Assembly: GCA_027491035.1 (NCBI GenBank)
Contig: JAIXWZ010000019.1
Location: 1 to 51,252, forward strand
DNA length: 51,252 nucleotides
Direction of reading: 5' to 3'
DNA from: Comamonadaceae bacterium
GTDB taxonomy: Bacteria > Pseudomonadota > Gammaproteobacteria > Burkholderiales > Burkholderiaceae_C
Of the stretch, positions 41,446 through 51,252 are shown piece by piece. The position numbers were made by a program, and so were the translations under genes. The notes under the pieces were generated by a model. The model made no database searches and had not been told where the DNA came from. It saw only the letters and a list, made by a program, of their open reading frames with translations. How positions within the stretch are numbered: position 1 is the stretch's first letter; each line of letters begins with the position of its first letter.

Positions 41446-41479
41446 AAAGGACCTGGCCGCCGATGGCGCCAGGTCCTTT
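41446..41479. terminator. Hairpin between the convergent wHTH-like gene and tRNA-His
   Basis: AAAGGACCTGGC (41446-41457)/GCCAGGTCCTTT (41468-41479), perfect 12-bp stem; short U-run on the minus transcript. Confidence 0.7.
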
Positions 41480-41485
41480 GGTCTT

Positions 41486-41562
41486 TGGGGTGGCTGATGG
41501 GACTCGAACCCACGACGACAGGAATCACAATCCTGGACTCTACCAACTGAGCTACAGCCACC
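41486..41562 (-). tRNA. tRNA-His (anticodon GTG)
   Basis: Minus strand GGTGGCTGTAGCTCAGTTGGTAGAGTCCAGGATTGTGATTCCTGTCGTCGTGGGTTCGAGTCCCATCAGCCACCCCA; G-1:C73 and encoded CCA. Confidence 0.97.
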
Positions 41563-41657
41563 GCGAAAGTGCGATTATAGCGGGCCGGGCAACCTGCAGA
41601 TGATCCCAGGCGGGCCGGCCTGTGGTGAAGGCAGGCCCTGCTGCACCGGCAAGTTGA

Positions 41658-43577
41658 TCAGCCCTTGGCCGACTCCGGCTCAGCCGGTCGCGTGACCTTG
41701 AATTGAACCTTGAAGCGCTCTTGCAGCAGCTTGTAGTAGGCCAGGCCCTCGGCGTTGCTCCACCACTGCGTGTATTGCGCACGGGCCTGATCGAGCTCTT
41801 GCGGCTTGCGCTCGGGCCTGGGCAAAACCTGCACCACCTTGACGATGACATAGCCGTCGCGGCCGAGGTCCACGCCCTTGAACACGGGCAACTGAGCGGG
41901 GTCGGCCCGCAAAGCGGCATTGAGCACGGAGGGCGCGATCCTGGACGCATCGAGCCGTGACAGCGTCAGCGACTCGGAGAGTTTGGCTTCATCGGGCTTG
42001 GCCTGCCACTGCGCCAGCCGATCGCCACCTTCCTTGCGGGCCATTTCTGCGCTGCGCTCCGCCAGCCACCGGCTCTTGACCTGCTCGCGCACCTCATTGA
42101 AGGGCAGCTGACGCGCCGGCATGTGCTGCGCGATACGGGCCGACACCAACGTGCCGCCGCCAATATCGACCGCCTCTGTGTTGCGCTTCTTCTCGATCAC
42201 ATCGCCCGAGAAAATCGCAGCCAGCAGCTTGGGATTGGCCAGCGGGCCTCGGGCATCGGGCGCGCCAGCACGGGCGACGCGCTGCGCACTTTGAATCTGC
42301 AGGCCCAGTTTGGTGGCGGCCGGCTTGAGGCTGTCGGACTGCTCGTAGACGGCGCTGCTGAACAGCTCTGCCGCCTCGGCGTATTTCTTTTGCAGCTGCT
42401 GCTTCTTGATCTCGGCCGTCAACTCGTCCTTCATCTCCTCAAGGCTGCGCACCTTGGGCGAGCGGACATCGGTCAGGCGAATGATGTGATAGCCAAAGTC
42501 GGTCTCTACCAGGTCGCTGATCTGTCCCTTTTCCAGCGCAAACACGGCGTCCTCGAAGGGCTTGACCATGGCACCTCGGCTGAAGTAATCCAGATCACCC
42601 CCCTCTTTGGCCGAACCACTGTCTTGCGAGTTCTTGCGCGCCAATTCCGCAAACCGCTCGGGCGCTTTGCGCGCCTGCGCAAGCAGCTCACTGGCCTTGG
42701 CTTTGGCCGTTTCGCGCTGTGCGGCCGGGGCATCCTTGGGCGCATTGATCAATATATGGCTGGCGCGGCGCTCTTGCTTGCCTGCCATGCGCTGGGCGTT
42801 TTGCTCGTAGTAGCTCTTGAGCTCGGCCTGACTGACCTGCAAGCTGTTGCTCACCGCCTGCGCGTCGAGTACAAGGTATTCGATGTCGGCCTGCTCGGTG
42901 GACATGAACTCCGATGCCTTGGCCTGGTGGTATTGCTGCAGCTCCTCTTCGGTCGGCTTGAGCTTGTCGGTGTAGTCAGAGGGTTTGAAGCGCGCCAATT
43001 GCACTGCGCGCTGGTCGAAGTAAGCGGCCAGCGCCGCATCGGCCACGGCGCGCGCGGCGGTCCCCGTACCCAAGACGCCAACCAGAACCTGCCGGGTCGA
43101 CATCTCGGCCCTCACACTGGCCTCAAACATGTCGGGGGTCATGCCCTGGCTGCTGAGCAGCTGCTTGTAGCGGTCCAGGTCGAGCGTGCCATCGGGCTTG
43201 CGCAGCATGGCGATCTGGGGATTGGCCTGCAACTCGCTGGCCAGACGCTGATCGCTGGTGGCCAGCTTGAGCTGCTCAGCCGCCGCGGCCATCACACGCT
43301 CACGCACCAGGCGCTCGAGCGTCGAATACTTGGCCTCGGGGGTATCGAGCAGTTTGAGGTCGAGCCCGGGCATTTGGGCGCGCAGGCGATCGACCTCCTG
43401 GCGATGCGCGTTGTCCCATTCGGCCTGGCTGATGTCGCGCCCATCCACCGTGGCCACCACCGCCGTGCCCTCGCGCTGCCCGTAGTCGTTCAGGCCCAAC
43501 AGCACAAAAGATGGCACGATGAGCAGAAACAGCAAGCCCATGGTGATTTTGGTGTGCTTGCGAATAAAGTCGAACAT
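41658..43577 (-). CDS. ppiD: Periplasmic peptidyl-prolyl isomerase PpiD-like (SurA_N/parvulin)
   Basis: [34 protein letters not shown] anchor; parvulin region [14 protein letters not shown]...[41 protein letters not shown]. Confidence 0.93.
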   Translation of the reverse strand: MFDFIRKHTKITMGLLFLLIVPSFVLLGLNDYGQREGTAVVATVDGRDISQAEWDNAHRQEVDRLRAQMPGLDLKLLDTPEAKYSTLERLVRERVMAAAAEQLKLATSDQRLASELQANPQIAMLRKPDGTLDLDRYKQLLSSQGMTPDMFEASVRAEMSTRQVLVGVLGTGTAARAVADAALAAYFDQRAVQLARFKPSDYTDKLKPTEEELQQYHQAKASEFMSTEQADIEYLVLDAQAVSNSLQVSQAELKSYYEQNAQRMAGKQERRASHILINAPKDAPAAQRETAKAKASELLAQARKAPERFAELARKNSQDSGSAKEGGDLDYFSRGAMVKPFEDAVFALEKGQISDLVETDFGYHIIRLTDVRSPKVRSLEEMKDELTAEIKKQQLQKKYAEAAELFSSAVYEQSDSLKPAATKLGLQIQSAQRVARAGAPDARGPLANPKLLAAIFSGDVIEKKRNTEAVDIGGGTLVSARIAQHMPARQLPFNEVREQVKSRWLAERSAEMARKEGGDRLAQWQAKPDEAKLSESLTLSRLDASRIAPSVLNAALRADPAQLPVFKGVDLGRDGYVIVKVVQVLPRPERKPQELDQARAQYTQWWSNAEGLAYYKLLQERFKVQFKVTRPAEPESAKG

Positions 43578-43652
43578 GGGCGGTTTCCTGCGACGCGTAA
43601 AAAGTGCAATGGGGCCTGGGCCCCGTATTGTCTATTGCTGACCCGATCCCTT

Positions 43653-43685
43653 AGACAAAAAAGGCGAACTTGCGTTCGCCTGTCT
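43653..43685 (-). terminator. Intrinsic terminator after tRNA-Val
   Basis: AGGCGAA (43662-43668)/TTCGCCT (43675-43681) with U-tract on the minus transcript, flanked by AGACA/TGTCT outer arms. Confidence 0.75.
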
Positions 43686-43698
43686 GCCCGGTTGCCGG

Positions 43699-43774
43699 TG
43701 GTGGGTGCTGAGGGGCTCGAACCCCCGACCTACGCCTTGTAAGGGCGCCGCTCTACCAACTGAGCTAAGCACCC
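43699..43774 (-). tRNA. tRNA-Val (anticodon TAC)
   Basis: Minus strand GGGTGCTTAGCTCAGTTGGTAGAGCGGCGCCCTTACAAGGCGTAGGTCGGGGGTTCGAGCCCCTCAGCACCCACCA; full cloverleaf and encoded CCA. Confidence 0.97.
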
Positions 43775-43800
43775 CACCTCAACACGAGGAATCCTGAAGA

Positions 43801-44073
43801 TCAGTTCAGTGCGTCCTTGAGCGCCTTGCCGGGACGAAACTTAGGGATCTTGGCCGATTTGATTTTAATCGGCTCGCCGGTGCGCGGATTGCGGCCGGTG
43901 CGGCCGGCGCGTTTGGTGACGGCAAAGGTGCCAAAACCCACCAGCGACACCTCACCGCCCTTCTTCAGGGTGGTCTTGACCGCCGACAAAATCGCTTCAA
44001 GCGCGCGCCCCGAAGCGGCTTTGGAAAGATCGGCCTGGTTGGCGATGTGCTCGATCAATTCATTCTTGTTCAC
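43801..44073 (-). CDS. hupB: DNA-binding protein HU
   Basis: [90 protein letters not shown]. Confidence 0.97.
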   Translation of the reverse strand: MNKNELIEHIANQADLSKAASGRALEAILSAVKTTLKKGGEVSLVGFGTFAVTKRAGRTGRNPRTGEPIKIKSAKIPKFRPGKALKDALN

Positions 44074-44234
44074 GGGTTGTCCTCGGGCAATACGGTGATA
44101 GGGAAGTCAAGGTGGCGAAGGGGGTGCAGCAGGTGCACGGCCGGCGACATGGGCCAAGTCAACGCGCGGCGGACGCGAATTCTAGACCCAATCGGGCCGC
44201 CGCATAGGGTGGCGCCGGCCCGAAGCGTGCTCCG

Positions 44235-45332
44235 TCATTGGGCCACCAGGGCCTGCTCGATCGCCCGTCCCAGATCTTGCGTGCCGGCGGTGCCGCCCAG
44301 GTCAGGCGTGCGCGGTGCGCCGCTGCCCGGTGCCAGCACCGTCTCGATGGCGCGCACGATGGCATCATGCGCGGCCTGATGGCCCAGGAACTCCAGCATC
44401 ATGGCGCCGCACCAGATCTGGCCGATCGGGTTGGCGATCTGGCGCCCCGCGATGTCGGGCGCAGAGCCGTGGACTGGCTCGAACAGAGAGGGAAAGCGCC
44501 GCTGCGGGTCGAGGTTGGCGCTCGGCGCGATGCCAATGGTGCCGGTGCACGCCGGCCCAAGGTCGCTGAGGATGTCGCCAAAAAGGTTGCTGGCCACCAC
44601 CACATCGAAAAAATCGGGGCGCTGGACGAAGTGGGCTGTCAGGATGTCGATGTGAAACTTGTCGAGCCTGATGTCGGGGTACGCCTTGGCCATTTCAGCC
44701 ACGCGCTCGTCCCAGTAGGGCATCGAGATCGAGATGCCGTTGGATTTGGTCGCGCTGGTCAGGTGCTTTTTAGGGCGCGACTGCGCCAGATCAAAGGCAA
44801 ACTTGAGGACGCGGTCCACCCCGGTGCGGGTGAACACCGACTCTTGGACCACGAACTCGCGGTCGGTTCCGGCAAAGGCCCGCCCCCCGATGCTGGAGTA
44901 CTCGCCTTCGGTGTTCTCGCGCACGATGTAAAAGTCGATCTCACCGGGCTCACGCCGGCTCCCGTCCTTGCGCACCACCGGCGCCACGATGCCCGGCATC
45001 AGGCGCGCCGGCCGCAAATTGATGTACTGGTCAAACTCGCGGCGAAACAGCAGCAAGGAGCCCCACAGCGACACGTGGTCGGCAATCTTTTCGGGCCATC
45101 CGACGGCGCCGAAGTAAATCGCATCGTGTCCGCCGATCTGATCCTTCCAGTTGTCAGGCAGCATCTGGCCGTGCTTTTCGCAGTAGTCCCAGCAGGAAAA
45201 ATCGAACACGTCAAAGCGCAGATCGATGCCGAACTTGCGACCGGCGGCATCGAGCACGCGCAGCCCCTCGGGCATGACTTCCTTGCCAATGCCGTCGCCG
45301 GCAATGACGGCGATGCGATGTTGACCTGCCAT
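44235..45332 (-). CDS. Tartrate dehydrogenase/decarboxylase-like (isocitrate/isopropylmalate dehydrogenase family)
   Basis: HRIAVIAGDGIGKEVMPEGLRVLDAAG...FYIVRENTEGEYSSIGGRAF...SNLFGDILSDLGPACTGTIGIAPSANL; closest by eye to the TtuC/YeaU type. Confidence 0.88.
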   Translation of the reverse strand: MAGQHRIAVIAGDGIGKEVMPEGLRVLDAAGRKFGIDLRFDVFDFSCWDYCEKHGQMLPDNWKDQIGGHDAIYFGAVGWPEKIADHVSLWGSLLLFRREFDQYINLRPARLMPGIVAPVVRKDGSRREPGEIDFYIVRENTEGEYSSIGGRAFAGTDREFVVQESVFTRTGVDRVLKFAFDLAQSRPKKHLTSATKSNGISISMPYWDERVAEMAKAYPDIRLDKFHIDILTAHFVQRPDFFDVVVASNLFGDILSDLGPACTGTIGIAPSANLDPQRRFPSLFEPVHGSAPDIAGRQIANPIGQIWCGAMMLEFLGHQAAHDAIVRAIETVLAPGSGAPRTPDLGGTAGTQDLGRAIEQALVAQ

Positions 45333-45367
45333 GGAACACCTCTTGTTTCGTTAAAGGATGCGTATTG

Positions 45368-46261
45368 TCAATCTTTCGGGCTGGGCTGGCGCACCACCAG
45401 GGCCACACCCAATGCGGTCAAGGCCGTCCCCAGCACGGTGGTCAGCGTGATCAACTCGTCAAACAGCACCCACGCCATGATCGCCGTGGTCGGTGGGACC
45501 AAATAGAACAGGCTGGTCACTGCGGTGGCGGCGCCGCGCTGGATCAGCACATAAAGCAAGGAGCTGCCGCCCAGGGTCAGCGCCAGCACCGCCCAGGCCA
45601 TGGCACCGATGAGTTGCAGGTTCCAGACCATGGGCTCGGTCTCGAGCTGGCTCAAGGGCCATGTCACGATCAAAGCGGCCGCAAGCTGGATCAGGTTGGC
45701 AGTGCGCACGTCGACAGAGCGGACAAACCGCTTTTGGTAGAGCGTTCCTGCGGTGATGGCCAGCAGCGCAAACACAGTGGCCGAGACGGTCAGCACCGAC
45801 ACCTCGGTGCCGGCCAGCAGCTTGCGCCCGACCACCAGCAGCAGACCGCCCAGGCCCAGCAGCAGGCCCAGCCATTGGGTGCGCGTGACGGTTGCGCCCA
45901 TCATGCGCGAGACCCACACTGCAGTGAGCACCGGCTGCAAGCCCACAATCAGGGCGGCCAGCCCTGAGCCCATGCCGTGCTCGACCGCAAACCAGACTCC
46001 GCCGAGGTAACAGCCGTGCATCAACACCCCGGTGACGGCCAGATGCCACCACTGCCGGGCATCTTCGGGCCATTGGGCCCGGCTCCACAGGATCCAGACC
46101 ATGAAGCAGGCGATGGAAAAGACATAACGCCCGACCAGAAAACCCAGTGGCGGCGCATGGGGCAAACCGTATTTGGCGACGATGAAACCCGTGCTCCAAA
46201 TCAGCACAAACACCCAGGGCATGAGGCGCACCCAGGCCGATGCGGCAGGCCCTGGCGTCAT
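45368..46261 (-). CDS. EamA/DMT-family transporter
   Basis: 297 aa; WSTGFIVAKYGLPHAPPLGFLVGRYVFSIACF..., about ten TM segments. Confidence 0.87.
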   Translation of the reverse strand: MTPGPAASAWVRLMPWVFVLIWSTGFIVAKYGLPHAPPLGFLVGRYVFSIACFMVWILWSRAQWPEDARQWWHLAVTGVLMHGCYLGGVWFAVEHGMGSGLAALIVGLQPVLTAVWVSRMMGATVTRTQWLGLLLGLGGLLLVVGRKLLAGTEVSVLTVSATVFALLAITAGTLYQKRFVRSVDVRTANLIQLAAALIVTWPLSQLETEPMVWNLQLIGAMAWAVLALTLGGSSLLYVLIQRGAATAVTSLFYLVPPTTAIMAWVLFDELITLTTVLGTALTALGVALVVRQPSPKD

Positions 46262-46824
46262 CGGGACCGGGCGCGGATTTCAGGAATGGCTTTTTGCAGG
46301 TAATACACCATGGACCAGACCGTCAGCACCACCGACAGCCAGATCAGCGCCGTGCCCCAGCTGCGCGTGTCAAGCAAGCCCAGAAAGCGGCCGTCGAAGA
46401 GCAGCAAACCAATGGCCACCATCTGCACGCCGGTCTTGATCTTGCCCACCCGGTGAACCGCCACACTGCGATTGGCACCGATGGTGGCCATCCATTCGCG
46501 CAGCGCTGAAATCGCGATCTCACGCCCGATGATGATGAGGGCCACGAACACGTCGACACGCTGCAAGTCGAGCAGCACCAGCAAACAGGCGCAGACCAGG
46601 AACTTGTCGGCCACCGGATCAAGGAAAGCGCCAAAAGCCGACGTCTGGTTCAGCCGGCGGGCCAGATACCCATCGAGCCAGTCGGTCAGGGCAAACACCA
46701 CAAACATGACGGTCGCCGCGACGTTACGGCTGGCCTCAGGCAGGTCCAGATAGAACACGCCGACGATCAGCGGAATCGCCACAATGCGCGTCCACGTCAT
46801 CAGGGTGGGAATGGTCAGAAACAT
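46258..46824 (-). CDS. pgsA: CDP-diacylglycerol--glycerol-3-phosphate 3-phosphatidyltransferase
   Basis: MFLTIPTLMTWTRIVAIPLIVGVFYL; CDP-alcohol phosphotransferase motif DWLDGYLARRLNQTSAFGAFLDPVADK. Confidence 0.95.
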   Translation of the reverse strand: MFLTIPTLMTWTRIVAIPLIVGVFYLDLPEASRNVAATVMFVVFALTDWLDGYLARRLNQTSAFGAFLDPVADKFLVCACLLVLLDLQRVDVFVALIIIGREIAISALREWMATIGANRSVAVHRVGKIKTGVQMVAIGLLLFDGRFLGLLDTRSWGTALIWLSVVLTVWSMVYYLQKAIPEIRARSR

Positions 46825-46928
46825 GGCCGCCGATTTTGGCATGAGCCGGCGGCGGGCGCGGCGGGCCTGGGCCACCTCTGCCCGCTCAGCTCGGGCGGCC
46901 AGGCGGGCCGGCGTGCCCCAGAGGCAGC

Positions 46929-48944
46929 TCAGTGCAAGGCGCGGTAGATGTCCTGCGCCAGGGCTTTGGAGATACCCTCGACACCGGCGAGATCCTCCAC
47001 GCTGGCGGCGCTCACGCCTGCAATACCGCCAAAACGCCGCAGCAAACTGGCCCGCTTTTTGGGCCCAATGCCGGCAATGTCCTCGAGCCGGCTGGTCACG
47101 CGCACCTTGTCGCGCTTGGCGCGCATCCCGGTGATGGCATAGCGATGGGCTTCATCGCGGATCTGGGCCACCAGCATCAGAGCCGCCGAATCACTGCCAA
47201 GGTAGACCTTTTCGCGGCCATCGGCAAACACCAGCTCCTCCAGCCCTACCTTGCGGCCTTGGCCTTTTTCGACGCCCACGATCAGGCTCAGGTCCAATCC
47301 AAGCTCCTCGAACACTTCACGGGCCATCGCCACCTGCCCCTTGCCGCCGTCGATCAGTACCAGATCGGGCATGCGCAGCCGCTCAGAGGCCGGCTCGCCC
47401 TCGCGCAGCGCCTCGGCCACGGGCCGGTAGCGGCGCAGCAGCACCTGGCGCATGGCCGCATAGTCATCGCCCGGCGTGACGCCCTCGATGCTGTAACGCT
47501 TGTACTGGGGCGCCTGCATGCGGTGCTGGGCAAAGACCACGCAAGAGGCCTGGGTGGCCTCCCCACTGGTGTGCGAAATGTCGAAGCACTCGACGCGCAA
47601 AGCCTGAAGGTCGGTCTGCGGCAAATCCAAGGCCAGGGCCAGTGCATGGGTGCGGGCCTGCTGAGAGCCTTCTTCGGCCAGCAAACGCGCCAACTGCAGC
47701 TCGACATTTTTCTGCGCCATCTCCAGCCAAATGCGGCGCTGCTCGCGCGGCTTGTGCACCGCCTGAATCTTCACGCCCGACTGCTCGCACAGCAAGGCCA
47801 TCAGACCCGGATCGACCGCATGGCTGAGTACCAAGGTGGGAGGCGGCGGCAGGTCGATGTAATGCTGGGCCAAAAAGGCTTGCAGCACCAGGGTCTCGAC
47901 CTTGGGACTCGGCGCTGCGCGCCCATCTCCACCGGCCGGCCCGTCGTGCGCGCCGCGGCCTTCTGCTGGGGCACCGGCCTCAAGGCCCTCGTCGTTGAGT
48001 TCGGCCAGTTCTGCGGCGCTGTCCACATGGCTGGGAAAGTAGGCCCGATCGCCCAGGTGACGGCCACCGCGCACCATGGCCAAATTGACACAGGCTCGCC
48101 CGCCGTGCACCTTGACGGCCAGGATGTCGGCGTCGCGGTCGGCTTGAACCTCCATGGACTGCTGGTGCAACACCCGGGACAGGGCCCGGATCTGGTTGCG
48201 CACCTCGGCGGCCTGCTCGTATCGCAGCTGCTCGGCATGGGCCTGCATGCGCGCTTCAAGCTCGCCCAGCACGTCGCTGGCCTGTCCGCGCAAAAACTGC
48301 TGGGCATGGTCGCTGTCGCGCGCATAGTCTTGCGCGCTGATCTGGCCCACACAGGGCCCGGAGCATCGCTTGATCTGAAACAGCAGGCAAGGCCGCGTTC
48401 GGTTGTGAAACACCGTGTCTTCACAGGTGCGCAGACGAAACACCTTTTGCAGCAAAGCAATGGTGTCCTTGACCGCCCAGGCACTGGGGTAAGGACCAAA
48501 GTAATGGTGTTTGCGATCGACAGCACCGCGGAAATAGGCCATGCGGGGGAACACCTGGCCTTGCAGCTCAGGCCCTCCCTCCTTGCTCGCCTGCGTGGCC
48601 GTGAGCTTGAGATAGGGGTAGCTCTTGTCATCCCGAAACAAGATATTGAACTTGGGATGGAGCGTCTTGATCAGGTTGTTTTCAAGCAGCAGCGCCTCGG
48701 CCTCCGAGCGCACCACGGTGGTCTCCATGCGCGCGATCCGCGAGACCATGTGCCCGATGCGCGTGGCGCCGTGGGCTTTCTGGAAATAACTGCTGACCCG
48801 CTTTTTCAGGTTGCGCGCTTTGCCCACATAGAGCACCGTGCCGTCGGCATCAAAATAACGATAGACGCCTGGCAAGGCGGGCAGGCTCGCGACCTCAGCC
48901 AACAGGGCCCGCTCGGCCGCTGCCTCCAGCGATGGGTCAGACAT
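46929..48944 (-). CDS. uvrC: Excinuclease ABC subunit C
   Basis: [37 protein letters not shown]; RNase H-like domain [21 protein letters not shown]-terminal HhH. Start likely 48944 (ORF opens at 48977). Confidence 0.96.
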   Translation of the reverse strand: MSDPSLEAAAERALLAEVASLPALPGVYRYFDADGTVLYVGKARNLKKRVSSYFQKAHGATRIGHMVSRIARMETTVVRSEAEALLLENNLIKTLHPKFNILFRDDKSYPYLKLTATQASKEGGPELQGQVFPRMAYFRGAVDRKHHYFGPYPSAWAVKDTIALLQKVFRLRTCEDTVFHNRTRPCLLFQIKRCSGPCVGQISAQDYARDSDHAQQFLRGQASDVLGELEARMQAHAEQLRYEQAAEVRNQIRALSRVLHQQSMEVQADRDADILAVKVHGGRACVNLAMVRGGRHLGDRAYFPSHVDSAAELAELNDEGLEAGAPAEGRGAHDGPAGGDGRAAPSPKVETLVLQAFLAQHYIDLPPPPTLVLSHAVDPGLMALLCEQSGVKIQAVHKPREQRRIWLEMAQKNVELQLARLLAEEGSQQARTHALALALDLPQTDLQALRVECFDISHTSGEATQASCVVFAQHRMQAPQYKRYSIEGVTPGDDYAAMRQVLLRRYRPVAEALREGEPASERLRMPDLVLIDGGKGQVAMAREVFEELGLDLSLIVGVEKGQGRKVGLEELVFADGREKVYLGSDSAALMLVAQIRDEAHRYAITGMRAKRDKVRVTSRLEDIAGIGPKKRASLLRRFGGIAGVSAASVEDLAGVEGISKALAQDIYRALH

Positions 48945-49089
48945 CTGCACCTGGGAACCCGCTCCAAAGGCGGGCATCGCGGCCGCCGCCTATCCGGATC
49001 AGGCCGAACAGGTCGCCGATGGGTTTCAGGTGGGGCGCGTTCATAGCATCTTAAGGGGGGTCAACGCTAGGTATATTACCGATTTTGTC

Positions 49090-50196
49090 ATGCTGCCAAC
49101 CTCCGCCCGTATGCCCACCTCGCGCCTGTGGGACGTCTTTTGCACCGTCATCGACAACCATGGCGATCTGGGCGTGTGTTGGCGCCTGGCTCGCCAGCTC
49201 GGTCAGGCCGGCCAGCGGGTGCGACTGTGGGTGGACGACGCGTCGGCCCTGACCTGGATGGCGCCAGGCGCTGCACAGGGACAAGATCGCGCCATCGAGG
49301 TCCTGCCCTGGGCTGCAGCCAGCCACACCGACACCCTGCGAGCCCTCGAGCCGGCCGATGTGTGGATCGAGGCCTTTGGCTGCCACCTTCCCCAGCCTTT
49401 TGTGGCCCATGGCGCCCTCAGCCGAGCCAGGCAGCCGGTCTGGATCAACCTTGAATACCTGAGCGCCGAGGCCCAGGCGCGGCGCAACCATGGCCTGAGC
49501 TCGCCCGTCATGAGCGGGCCGGCCAAGGGCTGGACCAAACGCTTTTACTATCCCGGCTTTGCGACCGGTACCGGCGGTCTGCTGCGCGAAACCGGGCTGA
49601 TGGAGCGCCAGCAAGGCTTTGAGCGCCAGGCCTGGCGCGCCCGTCATGCACCCGCGTGTCGCCCAGGGGGGCGCCTGGTCAGCCTGTTTTGCTACGAACC
49701 CCCGGGCCTGCCGCAGCTGTTGCACCAACTGTCCCGATCGGGCGACTGCCTGCTGGTCACGCCGGGGCGTGCGCTGGCGGCGGTGCGATCGCACCTGCCA
49801 CAGTTGAACCGGCCGCTGAACTGGAGCGCCCTGCCCTACTGTGACCAGGACGGTTTCGATCAGATGCTCTGGGCCTGCGATCTGAACTTCGTGCGTGGCG
49901 AGGACTCGCTGGTGCGCGCAATCTGGGCCGGTCAGCCCCTGGTCTGGCAGATCTACCCTCAACACGATCGGGCCCACCACGCCAAGCTCGAAGCCTTTCT
50001 CGACTGGCTCGAGGCCCCCGTCAGCCTGCGACGGTTTCATCGGGTCTGGAATGCCACCGAACCGGGCGCCTTGCCGGTCATCCGCGAAGCCACGCTCCAG
50101 GACTGGGGCGATTGCATACGCGCGGCCAGAGGGCGCCTGCTGTCCCAGACGGACCTGCTGACCGGCCTGCTGGCCTTGTCGCAGCCAGGCCCCTGA
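49090..50196 (+). CDS. earP: EF-P arginine rhamnosyltransferase EarP
   Basis: [39 protein letters not shown]...; immediately upstream of efp. Start could be 49090 or 49111. Confidence 0.93.
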   Translation: MLPTSARMPTSRLWDVFCTVIDNHGDLGVCWRLARQLGQAGQRVRLWVDDASALTWMAPGAAQGQDRAIEVLPWAAASHTDTLRALEPADVWIEAFGCHLPQPFVAHGALSRARQPVWINLEYLSAEAQARRNHGLSSPVMSGPAKGWTKRFYYPGFATGTGGLLRETGLMERQQGFERQAWRARHAPACRPGGRLVSLFCYEPPGLPQLLHQLSRSGDCLLVTPGRALAAVRSHLPQLNRPLNWSALPYCDQDGFDQMLWACDLNFVRGEDSLVRAIWAGQPLVWQIYPQHDRAHHAKLEAFLDWLEAPVSLRRFHRVWNATEPGALPVIREATLQDWGDCIRAARGRLLSQTDLLTGLLALSQPGP

Positions 50197-50275
50197 TCGC
50201 AGCGCGTCGGGCCGGCTACAATTGCGGGTTTGGCACGCCGCGTTCGGCCTGCCCCTCTCCTACGGACTCTCACCC

Positions 50276-50830
50276 ATGAAAATCGCCCAAGAAATTCGCG
50301 CAGGCAACGTCATCATGCACGGCAAGGACCCGATGGTCGTTCTCAAGACCGAATACAGCCGGGGCGGCCGCAACTCGGCCACGGTGCGCATGAAGCTCAA
50401 GAGCCTGATCGCCAACTTCAACACCGAAGTCGTGTTCAAGGCCGACGACAAGATGGATCAGATCGTTCTGGACAAGAAGGACTGCACCTACTCGTACTTT
50501 GCCGATCCGATGTACATCTGCATGGACACCGAGTACAACCAGTACGAGGTCGAAGCCGAAAACATGGGCGATGCGCTCAACTACCTCGAAGACGGCATGT
50601 CGCTCGAGGTCGTGTTCTATGACGGCAAGGCCATTTCCGTGGAATTGCCCACGAGCGTCGAGCGCGAAATCACCTGGACCGAGCCGGCCGTCAAGGGCGA
50701 TACTTCGGGCAAGGTGCTCAAGCCAGCCAAGATTGCCACCGGCTTCGAAGTGCCGGTGCCGATTTTTGTGGCCCAGGGCGACCGCATCGAGATCGACACC
50801 CGAACGGGCGAGTACCGCAAGCGCGTCTGA
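50276..50830 (+). CDS. efp: Elongation factor P
   Basis: [44 protein letters not shown]..., 184 aa, Arg at position 32. Confidence 0.97.
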   Translation: MKIAQEIRAGNVIMHGKDPMVVLKTEYSRGGRNSATVRMKLKSLIANFNTEVVFKADDKMDQIVLDKKDCTYSYFADPMYICMDTEYNQYEVEAENMGDALNYLEDGMSLEVVFYDGKAISVELPTSVEREITWTEPAVKGDTSGKVLKPAKIATGFEVPVPIFVAQGDRIEIDTRTGEYRKRV

Positions 50831-50850
50831 GCTGCGCGAGTCTCGCGTCA

Positions 50851-50875
50851 AGCCCCGATCGCGGGGCTTTTTTTA
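50851..50875 (+). terminator. Rho-independent terminator of earP-efp
   Basis: AGCCCC-gatcgc-GGGGCT followed by TTTTTTT. Confidence 0.88.
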
Positions 50876-50891
50876 TGCCAACAAGCAAGCC

Positions 50892-51252
50892 GTGACCGAA
50901 ACGCAAGCGCCACTGCTGGACCTCAGTGATTTGCCGCTGCCCATGCGCATGCTGCCAGGACTTAGGCGCTGCGACTCGGTCAGGCTGCACCGCCTAGATG
51001 CCACAAGCGCTCTGGCCCGCGAAAAAAGGGCCTTGCTGGATGCCGGCTGGTCGGCGCTCAAGGTCGAGGGCTTCGATGAGGCGCCGGTGCTTCAAACAGT
51101 GCGCGAGCACGCTGGCGCAGGCGCGGGCGACAACACACCCCTGCCCTTGTTGGTGCAAGAAGATCTGGCCGTACTCGACGGCGACAGCGGCACCCTGCCC
51201 TGGCTCAGCGTCTGCACCCCCTCCCATTGGGCGCCCGAGGCCAAGATCGGAC
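50892..51252 (+). CDS. DUF3445 / heme-dependent oxidative N-demethylase-like protein, 3' end cut by window edge
   Basis: GTG at 50892 opens VTETQAPLLDLSDLPLPMRMLPGLRRCDSVRLHRLD...LPLLVQEDLAVLDGDSGTLPWLSVCTPSHWAPEAKIG, resembling the DUF3445 N-terminal region. Confidence 0.65.
   Translation, partial: MTETQAPLLDLSDLPLPMRMLPGLRRCDSVRLHRLDATSALAREKRALLDAGWSALKVEGFDEAPVLQTVREHAGAGAGDNTPLPLLVQEDLAVLDGDSGTLPWLSVCTPSHWAPEAKIG

Noticed and set aside
41229-41561. 110-aa ORF beginning MAVAQLVESRIVIPVVVGSSPISHP
   Set aside because: Translation of the tRNA-His gene itself, a commonly mis-annotated spurious ORF.
46932-49046. 704-aa plus-strand ORF antisense to uvrC
   Set aside because: Shadow ORF; His/Gln/Gly/Leu-rich composition typical of the complementary frame, and UvrC motifs are clear on the minus strand.
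49070-49080. GGTATATTACC near-palindrome upstream of earP
   Set aside because: Short; more likely part of the promoter -10 region than a distinct operator.

Overview
This is a 51 kb, GC-rich window that reads as an ordinary, densely packed Burkholderiales-like (probably Comamonadaceae-like) chromosomal segment. Recognisable core blocks are typA-truB-rbfA-infB-nusA-rimP; a yejABEF-type peptide ABC transporter; fabI, map and glnD; ligA-def; smc-zipA; dapC-dapD-dapE-prmB; an ABC-F ATPase; nlpD-pcm-surE; ppiD and hupB with tRNA-His and tRNA-Val; pgsA-uvrC; and earP-efp. I found no phage, transposase, CRISPR array, toxin-antitoxin or defence-island signature. The less ordinary material is: (1) two tandem paralogous membrane-bound hybrid histidine kinases with altered receiver acidic residues, plus a 73-aa orphan ORF, lying between smc and dapC; (2) a nested palindromic repeat element (37937-38108) at the place where rpoS often follows nlpD; (3) an unassigned AT-hook/winged-helix-like protein with repeats and a hairpin in its leader; (4) intrinsic terminators whose U-tract is enclosed by an extra outer stem, one of them just upstream of rimP-nusA-infB. 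I see no convincing, entirely new multi-gene system. All product calls come from reading protein motifs by eye; no database search was run.
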